NCBI RefSeq assembly: GCF_041261205.1
Contig: NZ_JBGCCH010000001.1
Coordinates: 310,001-374,000 of the forward strand
Length of the DNA: 64,000 bases
Direction of reading: 5' to 3'
Origin: Catenulispora sp. MAP5-51
GTDB lineage: Bacteria; Actinomycetota; Actinomycetes; Streptomycetales; Catenulisporaceae
Positions 17,123 through 24,878 of the stretch are shown in pieces; position 1 is the first letter of the stretch; every line of letters starts with the position of its first letter. The notes below the pieces were generated by a model. It did no database searches. It saw only the letters and a list, made by a program, of their open reading frames with translations, and was not told where the DNA came from. A program made the position numbers and the translations under genes.

Positions 17123-17237
17123 GAATTTCCCTGAAAGGTCGTCCGGTTGGGGTACGCCTCTCATCGTGCTGAGGAGCTCGGTGATGCCACAATGGGAACT
17201 TCGGCACGGAATACTTGACGGAAATGGAATAACCCAG
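17123..17237. promoter_or_regulatory. Divergent NmrA/LysR intergenic region
   Basis: 115 bp between divergent genes, the usual LysR-operator position. It contains palindromic candidates such as TTCGGCACGGAA near 17200, and a TGGAAT hexamer ~8 nt before the LysR GTG that would fit a leaderless start. No single site can be assigned firmly. Confidence 0.35.
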
Positions 17238-18230
17238 GTGAGCAGTACAGGTCTGGCAAGCAGTACCGGTTTGGCAAGCAGTACGGGTCTGGCAAGCAGT
17301 ACCGACCCGGCCACCATCGACGCCAATCTCGCCATCGCGCTGGACGCCCTGCTGGCCGAGAACAGCGTGACCCGGGCCGCCGCCCGGCTGCACACCTCGC
17401 CGGCGGCCATGAGCCGCACTCTGGCCCGCCTGCGCCGCATCCTGCAGGACCCGCTCCTGGTCCGGGCCGGGCAGACGATGGTCCCGACTCCGCGGGCCCA
17501 GGAGCTGCGTGAGGAGGCGGCTGCGGTGGTGCGCAGCCTCGGGGTGCTGCTGAGTCCCGGCGGGAGCGTCGATCTCGCGAGCCTGCGAAGCACCTTCACG
17601 CTCCAGGCCGCCGACCTGATCGGCGCGGCGCTGGCTCCCGGACTGTTGAACCTGGCGCGGCACGAGGCGCCGGGGGTCTCGTTCCGGATCCGCGCCGAGG
17701 ACCTGGAGGCCGGCCCGGCTCTGCGCGACGGCCGGATCGACCTGGAGGTCGGCGCCATCGACCACGTGGACCCCGAGACGAAGGTCGAGGAACTGGTCTG
17801 GCTGCGCATGGTGCCGGCCGTGCGGCCCGGGCACCCGCTCGCGGACGGGGCGGTGACCCCGGCCCGGCTGGCCGCGGCCGAGCACGTCGTGGTCAGCCGC
17901 CGCGGCCGGTTCACCGGTCCGCTCGACGCCGCCCTGGCCCAGCGGGGTCTACAGCGGCGGGTGAACGTCGTGCTGCCCAGCCACCTGGCGGCGATGGCGC
18001 TGGCCGCGCACAGCGACGTGGTGTGCCTGGTCCCGGCGGCGCTGCCGGGCGCCGCGGCCTCGCCGCTGAGCCGGCAGGCCGTCGCGTTCGGACTGCGGCT
18101 GCTCGACATCCCGCTGGAGCTGCCGCCGTTGGCGATCGCGATGGCCTGGCATCCGCGGCATACGGCCGACGGCGCTCACCGCTGGCTGCGGGGCGCCGTC
18201 CGCCGGACGCTGGGTGCGACGGCTACTTGA
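17238..18230 (+). CDS. LysR-family transcriptional regulator
   Basis: 330 residues from GTG 17238. The N-terminus is unusual: three in-frame SSTGLA repeats precede the winged helix-turn-helix (about 22-80, [33 protein letters not shown]). The C-terminal effector-binding domain is of the type-2 periplasmic-binding fold. LysR proteins usually regulate the divergent neighbour, here the NmrA-darcynin pair. The 3' end overlaps the convergent sugar-binding gene by 8 bp. Confidence 0.9.
   Translation: MSSTGLASSTGLASSTGLASSTDPATIDANLAIALDALLAENSVTRAAARLHTSPAAMSRTLARLRRILQDPLLVRAGQTMVPTPRAQELREEAAAVVRSLGVLLSPGGSVDLASLRSTFTLQAADLIGAALAPGLLNLARHEAPGVSFRIRAEDLEAGPALRDGRIDLEVGAIDHVDPETKVEELVWLRMVPAVRPGHPLADGAVTPARLAAAEHVVVSRRGRFTGPLDAALAQRGLQRRVNVVLPSHLAAMALAAHSDVVCLVPAALPGAAASPLSRQAVAFGLRLLDIPLELPPLAIAMAWHPRHTADGAHRWLRGAVRRTLGATAT
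17241..17294 (+). repeat. 18-bp in-frame tandem repeat x3 in the LysR N-terminus
   Basis: Three 18-bp units (17241-17258, 17259-17276, 17277-17294) differ at only three positions. Each encodes SSTGLA. A partial fourth unit follows. Confidence 0.9.
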
Positions 18231-19308
18231 TGCCGTCCGCGGCGCACGCGGCCGCGAACTGGGGCGTGCAGACCTGGGCCTTGGTGACCGCGCCGGCCGT
18301 GATGACGTCCTCGATGTTGGACTTCACGATGGCCTCCGGCGTCAGCTCCACGGACTGCACCAGCTTGCCGGTGACGGTGTCGGCGACCATCGCGTTGGCC
18401 GCCGTCGCCGTCTGCCCCTTGGCGAGGTTGACGGCCAGTTCGGCGCCGGCCTGGGCCTCCTTCACGGAGTCCTTGAACACGGTCATGCACTGGTCGCCGG
18501 TCAGGACCGACTGCAGCCCCGCGACGGTCGCGTCCTGGCCGGTGACCGGGACCTTGCCGTTGAGGTGGTGCGCCTTCAGGACCGCGATGACCGCCTGGGC
18601 CATCCCGTCGTTGGCCACCAGGACGCCGCCGATGTTCGGGGCCTGGGCGAGCATCTTGGTGAAGTTCTTGCCGGCGGTGGTGTTGTCCCAGCCGTCCGTG
18701 GACTGGTTCGGGCCCCGCACGTAGGTGCCGTTGTTGTAGAGCTGGCCCAGGACCGAGTCGTAACCCTGCGCGAACAGGGTCGCGTTGTTGTCCGTGGGGG
18801 AGCCGTTCACCTCGGCCACGACCGGCTTGGTCTGGCCCTGCAGGCACTGCACCAGACCCTGGCCCTGGAGCTCGCCGACGTCCACGTTGTCGAAGCTGAC
18901 GTAGTAGTCGGCGTGGCCGCCGAGAGTGAGGCGGTCGTAGTCGATGGTGGCCACGCCCTCCTGCCGGGCCTTGGTCAGCACCGCGATGCCCGAGGCGGCG
19001 TCGAGGTCCACGATCATCAGGACGTTGACGCCCTCTTTGAGCATGTGGTCCGCGATCGCGGCGAACTGAGCCTTGTCACCCTGGGCGTTCTGGATGTCGT
19101 ACTTGACGCCCTTTGCCTTGAACGCCGCTTCCAGGGCGGGGTGGTCCTGGGTCTCCCAGCGGGCTGAGGACGTGGTGTCGGGCAGGATCACGCCGATGTA
19201 CGGCGTCCGGCCCTTCGCCGACCCGTTGGAGGAGCTGCTGCTGCAACCCCCCAGGGCAAGGGTCGCGACGGTACCGGTCGCCATGGCGCGGATGATCAGT
19301 TGTCTCAA
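18223..19308 (-). CDS. Sugar ABC transporter substrate-binding lipoprotein (XylF/RbsB type), orphan
   Basis: 361 residues from TTG 19308 with AAGGAA upstream; an internal ATG is a less likely start. A lipobox LALGGC places it on the outer face of the membrane. The body is a periplasmic-binding-protein-4 fold (YIGVILPDTTSSARWE, IADHMLKEGVNVLMIVDLD, VLVANDGMAQAVIAVLKAHHLNGKVPVTGQDATVAG) closest in style to xylose-binding XylF. No permease or ATPase gene is nearby, so it must work with a distant transporter or as a sensor. Confidence 0.88.
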   Translation of the reverse strand: MRQLIIRAMATGTVATLALGGCSSSSSNGSAKGRTPYIGVILPDTTSSARWETQDHPALEAAFKAKGVKYDIQNAQGDKAQFAAIADHMLKEGVNVLMIVDLDAASGIAVLTKARQEGVATIDYDRLTLGGHADYYVSFDNVDVGELQGQGLVQCLQGQTKPVVAEVNGSPTDNNATLFAQGYDSVLGQLYNNGTYVRGPNQSTDGWDNTTAGKNFTKMLAQAPNIGGVLVANDGMAQAVIAVLKAHHLNGKVPVTGQDATVAGLQSVLTGDQCMTVFKDSVKEAQAGAELAVNLAKGQTATAANAMVADTVTGKLVQSVELTPEAIVKSNIEDVITAGAVTKAQVCTPQFAAACAADGIK

Positions 19309-19603
19309 CGTTGGTTCCTTTTAGTGTGCCGAAGGCGCACGCCGTTGTCTGTATGTCGTTCCGTTGGTTCCGTGACGGATTCCGCGGTTTGGCACGGGAT
19401 CCGTACAGCAGGTGGCGTTGCGTACGGCGTTGACGCGGGACGGTCCTCACGCGTCACTGTCAGGGCGGCCAACGAAATGCTCTTTTGGAGAGTCGAAAAC
19501 TATGGGGCGCGAAGGGGTCCGCGCCAGAGGGCTGTGGCCGGAATCTCGTCAAACCGCCGTAACGATTCGGACACACGAATTTGTTGTCTACGCACAAAGA
19601 GAA
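19309..19603. other. Intergenic region upstream of the sugar-binding gene
   Basis: About 300 bp without a convincing gene in either strand; the open frames here lack coding character. It presumably holds the promoter of the minus-strand sugar-binding gene. Confidence 0.5.
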
Positions 19604-19625
19604 GGGGCCGCCCGAAGGCGGCCCC
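19604..19625. terminator. GC-rich terminator hairpin
   Basis: Perfect 9-bp stem GGGGCCGCC/GGCGGCCCC closed by CGAA. It lies 42 bp beyond the small secreted-protein gene on the minus strand. The same 22-nt core recurs at 31770-31791. Confidence 0.65.
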
Positions 19626-19666
19626 GGCGGGCTTCGCTCAGCTCGGTCTTCTCCATTAAGGGCTGG

Positions 19667-19900
19667 TCAGAAGTCGGAGTGCCGCTTCTGGTGGTGGTCG
19701 GTGGTGTCGCACGGCCGGGTTCGCAGGAGTGTGCCGTTCGCAACACTGTTTGTGATCAGGCACTGGGGGCGCACGGCCCCACGGCCACCGCGCCGTCGTC
19801 CCGGGCCGGCGCGCGCCGCCTTGCCCGGATCCACGATGGCCGGCAGCGCCATGACGGCCGAGGAGGTGAACAGGGTTGCGTGCTTGGTCAGGAATCGCAC
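19667..19900 (-). CDS. Putative small secreted or membrane peptide, unknown function
   Basis: 77 codons from GTG 19900 with GGAG about 8 nt upstream. The N-terminus looks like a short signal peptide (RFLTKHATLFTSSAVMALPAI). The remainder is basic and contains two cysteines (PQCLITNSVANG..TRPCDTT). A strong hairpin precedes it and a terminator follows, so it appears to be its own unit. A frameshift in the arginine-rich middle is possible. No family was recognised. Confidence 0.35.
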   Translation of the reverse strand: MRFLTKHATLFTSSAVMALPAIVDPGKAARAGPGRRRGGRGAVRPQCLITNSVANGTLLRTRPCDTTDHHQKRHSDF

Positions 19901-19974
19901 GGGTCTGCTCCGATCGGTGCTGGAATGCTTCGAAGGCAGTGCTTTCGAGGACCAGCGTGCTCGGAGAAGCCGTG

Positions 19975-20017
19975 GGTGTCGCGTTCCGTTCCGGTCACCG
20001 GAACGCAACGCGACACC
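19975..20017. terminator. Terminator after the lipase/TIG gene
   Basis: Long near-perfect inverted repeat (GGTGTCGCGTT..TTCCGG with CCGGAA..AACGCGACACC), 24 bp beyond the stop of the minus-strand lipase gene. Confidence 0.7.
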
Positions 20018-20040
20018 CTTGGCCGGATCGGTGGTCGGTC

Positions 20041-21654
20041 TCAGTTCTTGGCGGGGTACGTGAACTCGTCGGCGGGGCTGGACGGGCTCGAGTATCCGTT
20101 CACGGCGACGGTGACGTTGAAGGTCTTGCCGTCGAGCCGCTGCTTGAGCACCTCGCCCGGGACCTCCACGGTGAGGTACGGCCCCTCGGGGTCCGTGAAA
20201 CCGAGCTTGACGCTCGGCGACGGGTGGGGGCCGAAGAACACCGCGGCGCCCTCCGCGAAGCCGTGGCCGTAGACCGAGATGGTCTCCCCGATGGCGGCGG
20301 TGGCCGGCGAGATGCTGGAGACCCACACCGGTTCCGGGCCGCCGACGGCGAACTTGGACAGCGGGGACGCGGCGGACGTCCCCAGCGGGGTGGTGACGCG
20401 GACGTCGACGACGCCGCAGACCGGCGGCATGCCGGTGATGGTGATCCGGGTGTCGTTCACGACGGTGATCGTCGAAGCCGGGCAGGCATAGGTGCCGAAG
20501 TCGACGCCGAGGTTCGTGGCGGGGTCGAAGCCCTTGAAGCCGGTGCCGGCGATCTCGACCGTCCCCGTGGTGGCCTGGATCGAGGTGGGGATCAGGCCGT
20601 CGACGGTGGGCGGGGTCAGGAGTTTCAGCGGCGAACCCAGCAGAGCCAGGTAGGTGGCGTTGTCGTGCTGGAACGCGATCTGGCCCATGAAGTCCTCGAG
20701 CGTGTTCGCCGTCAGTTTCTCGTCCCGCAGGCTGTAGAGGGGGTTCAGGTTCAGGGTCTGCTGGTTGTTCGGTCCGGGCTGGTAGTAGGTGTTGTTCCCC
20801 GGGAGCGTCTCGATGATCCTGACGATGTCCGCCAACTCGCCGACCACCTGCGTGCCCTTCGGGTACCAGGGCGGGTTCTTGTTGTCGGAGCCCGGGTTGT
20901 TCGGGTCGCTCAGGACGTTGCCCAGCGTGGCCCAGGCCTGCGGCACGATGTCGTACACGTTCACGAAGAACTCGCACTGGACCAGTACCGATTTGCCGAT
21001 CAAGGTGTCGGTGAAGTAGTCGGCGAAGTCCTTCAGCCCGGCGGTCGGCGCGGCGAAGGTCAGGATCCCGAACGACGGCGGCTTCGGCCATTTGTTCTGC
21101 GTGCACTGGGTGACCAGATACGGCGTGACCATGGTCGCTATACAGCCGCCGAGGCTGTGGCCGATCACGAAGACCGTCGCGTTCTCGGGCAGGGACGAGA
21201 GCGTGGCGACGAGCGCCTGCTCCATCGCTCCGCCGGCGAATCCGCCGACGGCGGCGGCCTCGGTGTTGACGAGTTCGGTGAACGCCGCCATGGCGCCGCT
21301 GGACACCGAGACCGTCGTCGTCGCCCCGCTCGCCGGGAACGGCACGGTCGTGCTGACGGCCAAGTCCTCCATCGTGTCGGTGACATTGGCGTTGGTGCCC
21401 CGCAGCACCACGGCGACCTGGTTCGAGGCGCTGTCGACCGCGATATAGGCCAGGTTCGCGTTGGTCGGGGTCATCAGGAGCCATGCGGCCTCCCACCCGG
21501 GTGCGTTGGCATCGAGCTGCAGCTTGATGCCGGCGGCGATCCGCTCGCACTGTTGCTGCTGGGTCTCCCCCGAGGGGCGCGTCGTCGCCCCCGTGGAGGC
21601 GGCCGCGGCCAGCACCATGGCCGTCGCTTTGTCGAGTTGTTGGGTGGCCGCCAT
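20041..21654 (-). CDS. Class 3 lipase-like alpha/beta hydrolase with two TIG/IPT domains
   Basis: 537 residues from ATG 21654 with GAGGAGC upstream. The N-terminal ~300 residues form a lipase_3 domain with nucleophile elbow GHSLGG (S167), preceded by VVLRGTNANVTDTMEDL, a usual feature of fungal-type lipases. Two immunoglobulin-like TIG domains follow (about 345-440 and 440-535; VDGLIPTSIQATTGTVEIAG, VSSISPATAAIGETISVYG). No signal peptide is evident, so export would need a non-classical route or it acts inside the cell. Lipase_3 plus TIG domains is an uncommon arrangement. Confidence 0.8.
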   Translation of the reverse strand: MAATQQLDKATAMVLAAAASTGATTRPSGETQQQQCERIAAGIKLQLDANAPGWEAAWLLMTPTNANLAYIAVDSASNQVAVVLRGTNANVTDTMEDLAVSTTVPFPASGATTTVSVSSGAMAAFTELVNTEAAAVGGFAGGAMEQALVATLSSLPENATVFVIGHSLGGCIATMVTPYLVTQCTQNKWPKPPSFGILTFAAPTAGLKDFADYFTDTLIGKSVLVQCEFFVNVYDIVPQAWATLGNVLSDPNNPGSDNKNPPWYPKGTQVVGELADIVRIIETLPGNNTYYQPGPNNQQTLNLNPLYSLRDEKLTANTLEDFMGQIAFQHDNATYLALLGSPLKLLTPPTVDGLIPTSIQATTGTVEIAGTGFKGFDPATNLGVDFGTYACPASTITVVNDTRITITGMPPVCGVVDVRVTTPLGTSAASPLSKFAVGGPEPVWVSSISPATAAIGETISVYGHGFAEGAAVFFGPHPSPSVKLGFTDPEGPYLTVEVPGEVLKQRLDGKTFNVTVAVNGYSSPSSPADEFTYPAKN

Positions 21655-21859
21655 CTCATGCTCCTCAGGTTTGGACGGGATTATGCGGTTTCGGACCGAG
21701 GTCCTCCGTCATCCTGGTTCTCGGCCTTCCGGTTTTCGCCCTTGGGACGCCGTTCGGGCGATGGGATAGCATCCAGCGCCGCTCAGGTCCGTCACCGACG
21801 GCGGTGTGTGGCTTCATCGGGCGATGGCGATGGCGATGGCGAAGGCGAAGGGCGGGGAC

Positions 21860-22636
21860 GTGGCGGACCGGACGGCGACGTGGCGCCTGCTGGTGGTCGA
21901 CGACGATGCCGCGCTGCGGCGCGGGCTGGGCCGGGCCCTGGGCCTGTCCGGCTTCGCAGTGGAGACCGCGGCCGATGGCGAGTCGGCGCTGGGGATCCTG
22001 GGCGGCGGCGGCATCGACGCGGTGGTCCTGGACGTCTCGATGCGAGGGATGTCAGGGGTCGATGTCGTGCGGCGGCTGCGGCAGCACGGCGACGACGTCC
22101 CGGTGCTGATGCTCTCGGCCCTGGACGACGTCACCGACCGGATCGCCGGCCTGGCCGCGGGAGCCGACGACTACGTGGTCAAGCCGTTCTCGACCGCCGA
22201 GCTGGAACTGCGGGTCCGGGCGCTGCTGCGGCGCGGGCGCCCGGTGCCGCACGGGGTGGTCGCGGCGTGCGGGATCGTGATGGACACCGACGCCCGCACG
22301 GTCACGGTCGCCGGCTGCCCGGTGGAGCTGACCCGGCGGGAGTTCGACGTGCTGGAGGTGCTGGCGCGCAACGCCGGGGCGGTGCTGACCCGCGACCAGC
22401 TGCTGGACCGGGTGTGGGGGTACGACTTCCAGGTGCGGTCCGACGCGGTGGACACCGTGGTCAGCTATCTGCGGCGCAAGCTGGAGGCCGACGGCCGGCC
22501 TCGGGTGCTGCACACGGTGCGCGGCGTCGGCTTCGCGGTGCGCGGGGGGCTGGAGGGCGGCGGCTTCGAGAGCGGCGGCTTGGGGAGCGGCTTGGAGGGC
22601 GGCTTGGAGAGCGCTCCGGAGGAGGGTCGGCTGTGA
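21860..22636 (+). CDS. OmpR-family response regulator
   Basis: 258 residues if started at GTG 21860, six residues before the receiver domain. GTG 21806 or ATGs in a GATGGC repeat further upstream are alternatives. The receiver has the acidic pair (VVDDD), phosphoacceptor D58 (VVLDVSM) and K108 (YVVKPF). The winged-helix output domain is complete (ELTRREFDVLEVLARNAG..VDTVVSYLRRKL). A Gly/Leu/Glu repeat tail of ~28 residues is unusual. The stop overlaps the kinase start (GTGA). Confidence 0.92.
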   Translation: MADRTATWRLLVVDDDAALRRGLGRALGLSGFAVETAADGESALGILGGGGIDAVVLDVSMRGMSGVDVVRRLRQHGDDVPVLMLSALDDVTDRIAGLAAGADDYVVKPFSTAELELRVRALLRRGRPVPHGVVAACGIVMDTDARTVTVAGCPVELTRREFDVLEVLARNAGAVLTRDQLLDRVWGYDFQVRSDAVDTVVSYLRRKLEADGRPRVLHTVRGVGFAVRGGLEGGGFESGGLGSGLEGGLESAPEEGRL

Positions 22637-24027
22637 GGCTCTCGACCCGCTTCGCCTGGGCCTCGGCGGCGCTGCTGCCGGTGCTGATCATCGCGGCCGG
22701 CGCCGCGCTGGTCCCGTGGGAGAGCGCGGACCTGCGCGCGGAGCGCGACACGTACCTCCGAACGCGCGCCGATACCCTTGCCCCGCAAGCGTCTTCGCTG
22801 GCCGCGCAGTCCTCGAACCCGGCGTCCCGGGTGCGGGAGGCGTTGCAGGCCCCGGACGACGCGGTCGTGCTCGCGGTGCGCGGCACGGACGTCACGGTCG
22901 GCGACGCGCCCTCGGCCGGGCGGCTGCCCACCGTCGACGGCGCGTTCAGCGTGCACGAAGGACTGCGCCAGTGGCGCGGCTACTCGGCCTCGGACCAGGC
23001 GACCGGGGCGCGGGTGTGGGTCGTGGAGCCGGAGTCGGTCCTGTCGGCCAAGGTGCGCCGGCTCCGGGGCCGGGTGTGGCTGATGGCCCTGATCGTCTCG
23101 CCGGTGGCGTTCGCGGTGGGCGGGCTGCTGGGGCGGCGCACCATCAGGCCCTTGACGGTGTTGCGGGAGCGGGCCCGCTTGGTGAGCTCGGGGACCGGGG
23201 CGCGGATCGCGCTGCGGACCGGCGTCGACGAGATCGACGACGTCGCCGGGATCCTGGACGCGGCCCTGGCCCACCGCGACGAGCAGGAGATGCGCATCGT
23301 CGAGGCCTGGCAGGCGGCGCGGTCGTTCGCGGCGACGGCGGCCCACGAGCTGCGCACGCCCCTGACCGGGATCCAGACGGCGCTGGACGTGCTGGAACAC
23401 CCGGGCGCCGAGGCCGCGGACCGCCGTGAGGCGCTGGACGACCTGCGGGCGGCGCACACCCGGGTCCTGGGGCTGCTGGAGGTGCTGCGCGCGCTGTCGC
23501 GGGCCGAGCTGGCGCGTCCTGAGCAGTTCGCCGAGGTGGACGTCGCCGAGCTCGCCGAGACGGCGCTGTACGCGGCGCGCGGCCGGCATCCCGGCGTCCG
23601 GTACGACGCGCGCGTGGACGCCTCGGCCGAGGGCGGCGCGGCGGTGCTGGCGGGCTGGGCCGACGGGCTGCGGATGATCATGGACAATCTACTCGACAAC
23701 GCTGCCGTCCACGGCGTTCCGGCACCCGGCCCAGGTTCGGGCCCGATAGTGCTCGGCCTCGCACGGGAGCCCGGATTCCTCGTCCTGACGGTCGACGACC
23801 ACGGTCCCGGAATCGCGCCGGAGCTGCGCGGACGCCTGTTCGACCGGTTCGTCGCCTCCGAGGCCAGCCCCGGTTTCGGCCTCGGGCTGACGATCGTGGC
23901 CCAGGTCGTCGGACTGCATCAGGGCACTGTCGAGGCGCTGCCGGGACCGGCCGGGCGCGGCACCCGGTTCCTGGTCCGGCTGCCGTCACCGTCGCCGTCA
24001 CAAGGTTTTCCCAAAGAGCGCTTCTAA
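22633..24027 (+). CDS. Sensor histidine kinase
   Basis: 464 residues from GTG 22633, coupled to the response regulator. It has two membrane helices (about 8-28 and 155-175) flanking a ~125-residue extracellular sensor, a HAMP-like linker, the HisKA domain with H238 (AATAAHELRTPLTG), and HATPase motifs (MDNLLDNAAVHG, DDHGPGIA, GFGLGLTIV). It autophosphorylates and passes phosphate to the adjacent regulator. The signal is unknown; the downstream small exported proteins may belong to the same response. Confidence 0.92.
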   Translation: MRLSTRFAWASAALLPVLIIAAGAALVPWESADLRAERDTYLRTRADTLAPQASSLAAQSSNPASRVREALQAPDDAVVLAVRGTDVTVGDAPSAGRLPTVDGAFSVHEGLRQWRGYSASDQATGARVWVVEPESVLSAKVRRLRGRVWLMALIVSPVAFAVGGLLGRRTIRPLTVLRERARLVSSGTGARIALRTGVDEIDDVAGILDAALAHRDEQEMRIVEAWQAARSFAATAAHELRTPLTGIQTALDVLEHPGAEAADRREALDDLRAAHTRVLGLLEVLRALSRAELARPEQFAEVDVAELAETALYAARGRHPGVRYDARVDASAEGGAAVLAGWADGLRMIMDNLLDNAAVHGVPAPGPGSGPIVLGLAREPGFLVLTVDDHGPGIAPELRGRLFDRFVASEASPGFGLGLTIVAQVVGLHQGTVEALPGPAGRGTRFLVRLPSPSPSQGFPKERF

Positions 24028-24075
24028 CTTCGGTCACGAGCGGCCGCCGGACTCGGGCGGCCGCACCGACCGAAG
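24028..24075 (+). promoter_or_regulatory. Two-tier hairpin between the histidine kinase and the small exported protein gene
   Basis: Outer arms CTTCGGTC (24028-24035) and GACCGAAG (24068-24075) enclose an inner GCGGCCGC/GCGGCCGC stem. The outer 3' arm overlaps the GAAGGGG ribosome site of the next gene. It could therefore act as a terminator, attenuator or translation-masking element. Confidence 0.5.
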
Positions 24076-24084
24076 GGGACACCC

Positions 24085-24501
24085 ATGTCTCGCACGTCTC
24101 GCACCACCTGGGCGGCCGCGGTGCTGACCGCCGGACTGTTCGCGGGCTCGACCGGCGCGGCGTTCGCCGACAGCCCCACGTCCGCTCCCGGCTCCGGCAG
24201 CGGCGCGGCGGACCTCCGCACCGCGGCCACGCGGGATTGCGCGCTCATCAAGGACCTCGGGCCGACGGTCACCGACCTGCTGGCCATCGTCAACGGCGAC
24301 GCCAGCACGCCGGGCTCGGTGGCGTGGCTCAACGCCGGGGCGGCGAAGGCGAAGGCCGCCGGTCGCGCGAACCTCGCCTCCTGGCTGACCACGCGTGCGA
24401 CGCTGCGGCAGGAGCAGGGCGCGGTACTCCAGACGCGGCAGCAGCTGCTCACGACCGGGACGTCGTGGTGCCAGGCGCATGGGTTCGGGGCGGCGGCGTG
24501 A
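24085..24501 (+). CDS. Small secreted protein, unknown function
   Basis: 138 residues from ATG 24085, with GAAGGGG 6 nt upstream that is part of a hairpin arm. A signal peptide of ~29 residues ends AAFADS. The mature part is largely helical (LRTAATRDCALIKDLGPTVTDLLAIV; NLASWLTTRATLRQEQGAVL) with two cysteines near its ends (RDCAL, SWCQAH) that may pair. No family was recognised. It follows the two-component genes by 57 bp and overlaps the lipoprotein gene by 4 bp. Confidence 0.75.
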   Translation: MSRTSRTTWAAAVLTAGLFAGSTGAAFADSPTSAPGSGSGAADLRTAATRDCALIKDLGPTVTDLLAIVNGDASTPGSVAWLNAGAAKAKAAGRANLASWLTTRATLRQEQGAVLQTRQQLLTTGTSWCQAHGFGAAA

Positions 24502-24869
24502 GGGGCGTGCGCGGTGTGCGGGCCATGAGCGGCATTGGCGGCGTTGGCGGCGTTGGCGCGCGGGGCGCGCGCTGGTGTGGTGTGCTGTGTGCGACGGTGG
24601 CCTTGGCCGCGGGCCTTTCCGGGTGCCGGCCGCGAGCGGTCGCCAACCAGAACATGCCGTCGATCCCACCATCGACGGCTGCGACCGATTCGGGCTCGGC
24701 AGCCGACTCGGGTACCGCGACCAGTTCTGGTCCCACTACCAGCTCCGGAACAGGCCGGCTCGGCCAGCAGGACATCGACAGCCTCAACGGCATCATCGCC
24801 TCCGTCGGCGGCGCCGCGACCTCGGTCCGCTCGGCGCTCGGCGCCGACAGCCCGACCGCGAACGGGTGA
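24498..24869 (+). CDS. Small lipoprotein, unknown function
   Basis: 123 residues from GTG 24498, overlapping the upstream stop (GTGA). Glycine-repeat codons (GIGGVGGVGARGAR) precede a hydrophobic segment with lipobox LSGC. The mature part is a Ser/Thr linker and a short helix (QQDIDSLNGIIASVGGAATSV). The coupled position suggests joint expression with the preceding secreted protein. Function unknown. Confidence 0.65.
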   Translation: MRGVRGVRAMSGIGGVGGVGARGARWCGVLCATVALAAGLSGCRPRAVANQNMPSIPPSTAATDSGSAADSGTATSSGPTTSSGTGRLGQQDIDSLNGIIASVGGAATSVRSALGADSPTANG

Positions 24870-24878
24870 TGGAGCACC

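Noticed and set aside
19412-20272. + strand frame upstream of the lipase terminator
   Set aside because: No family-like sequence or ribosome site; covers a terminator and intergenic sequence.
21824-21859. GATGGC/GAAGGC repeat giving several ATG starts for the response regulator
   Set aside because: The receiver domain begins shortly after GTG 21860, so the upstream Met/Ala/Lys run is probably untranslated, though this is not certain.
19876-22632. + strand frame extending far upstream of the histidine kinase
   Set aside because: It is antisense to the lipase/TIG gene and then passes through the response regulator in a different frame; only 22633-24027 has coding character.
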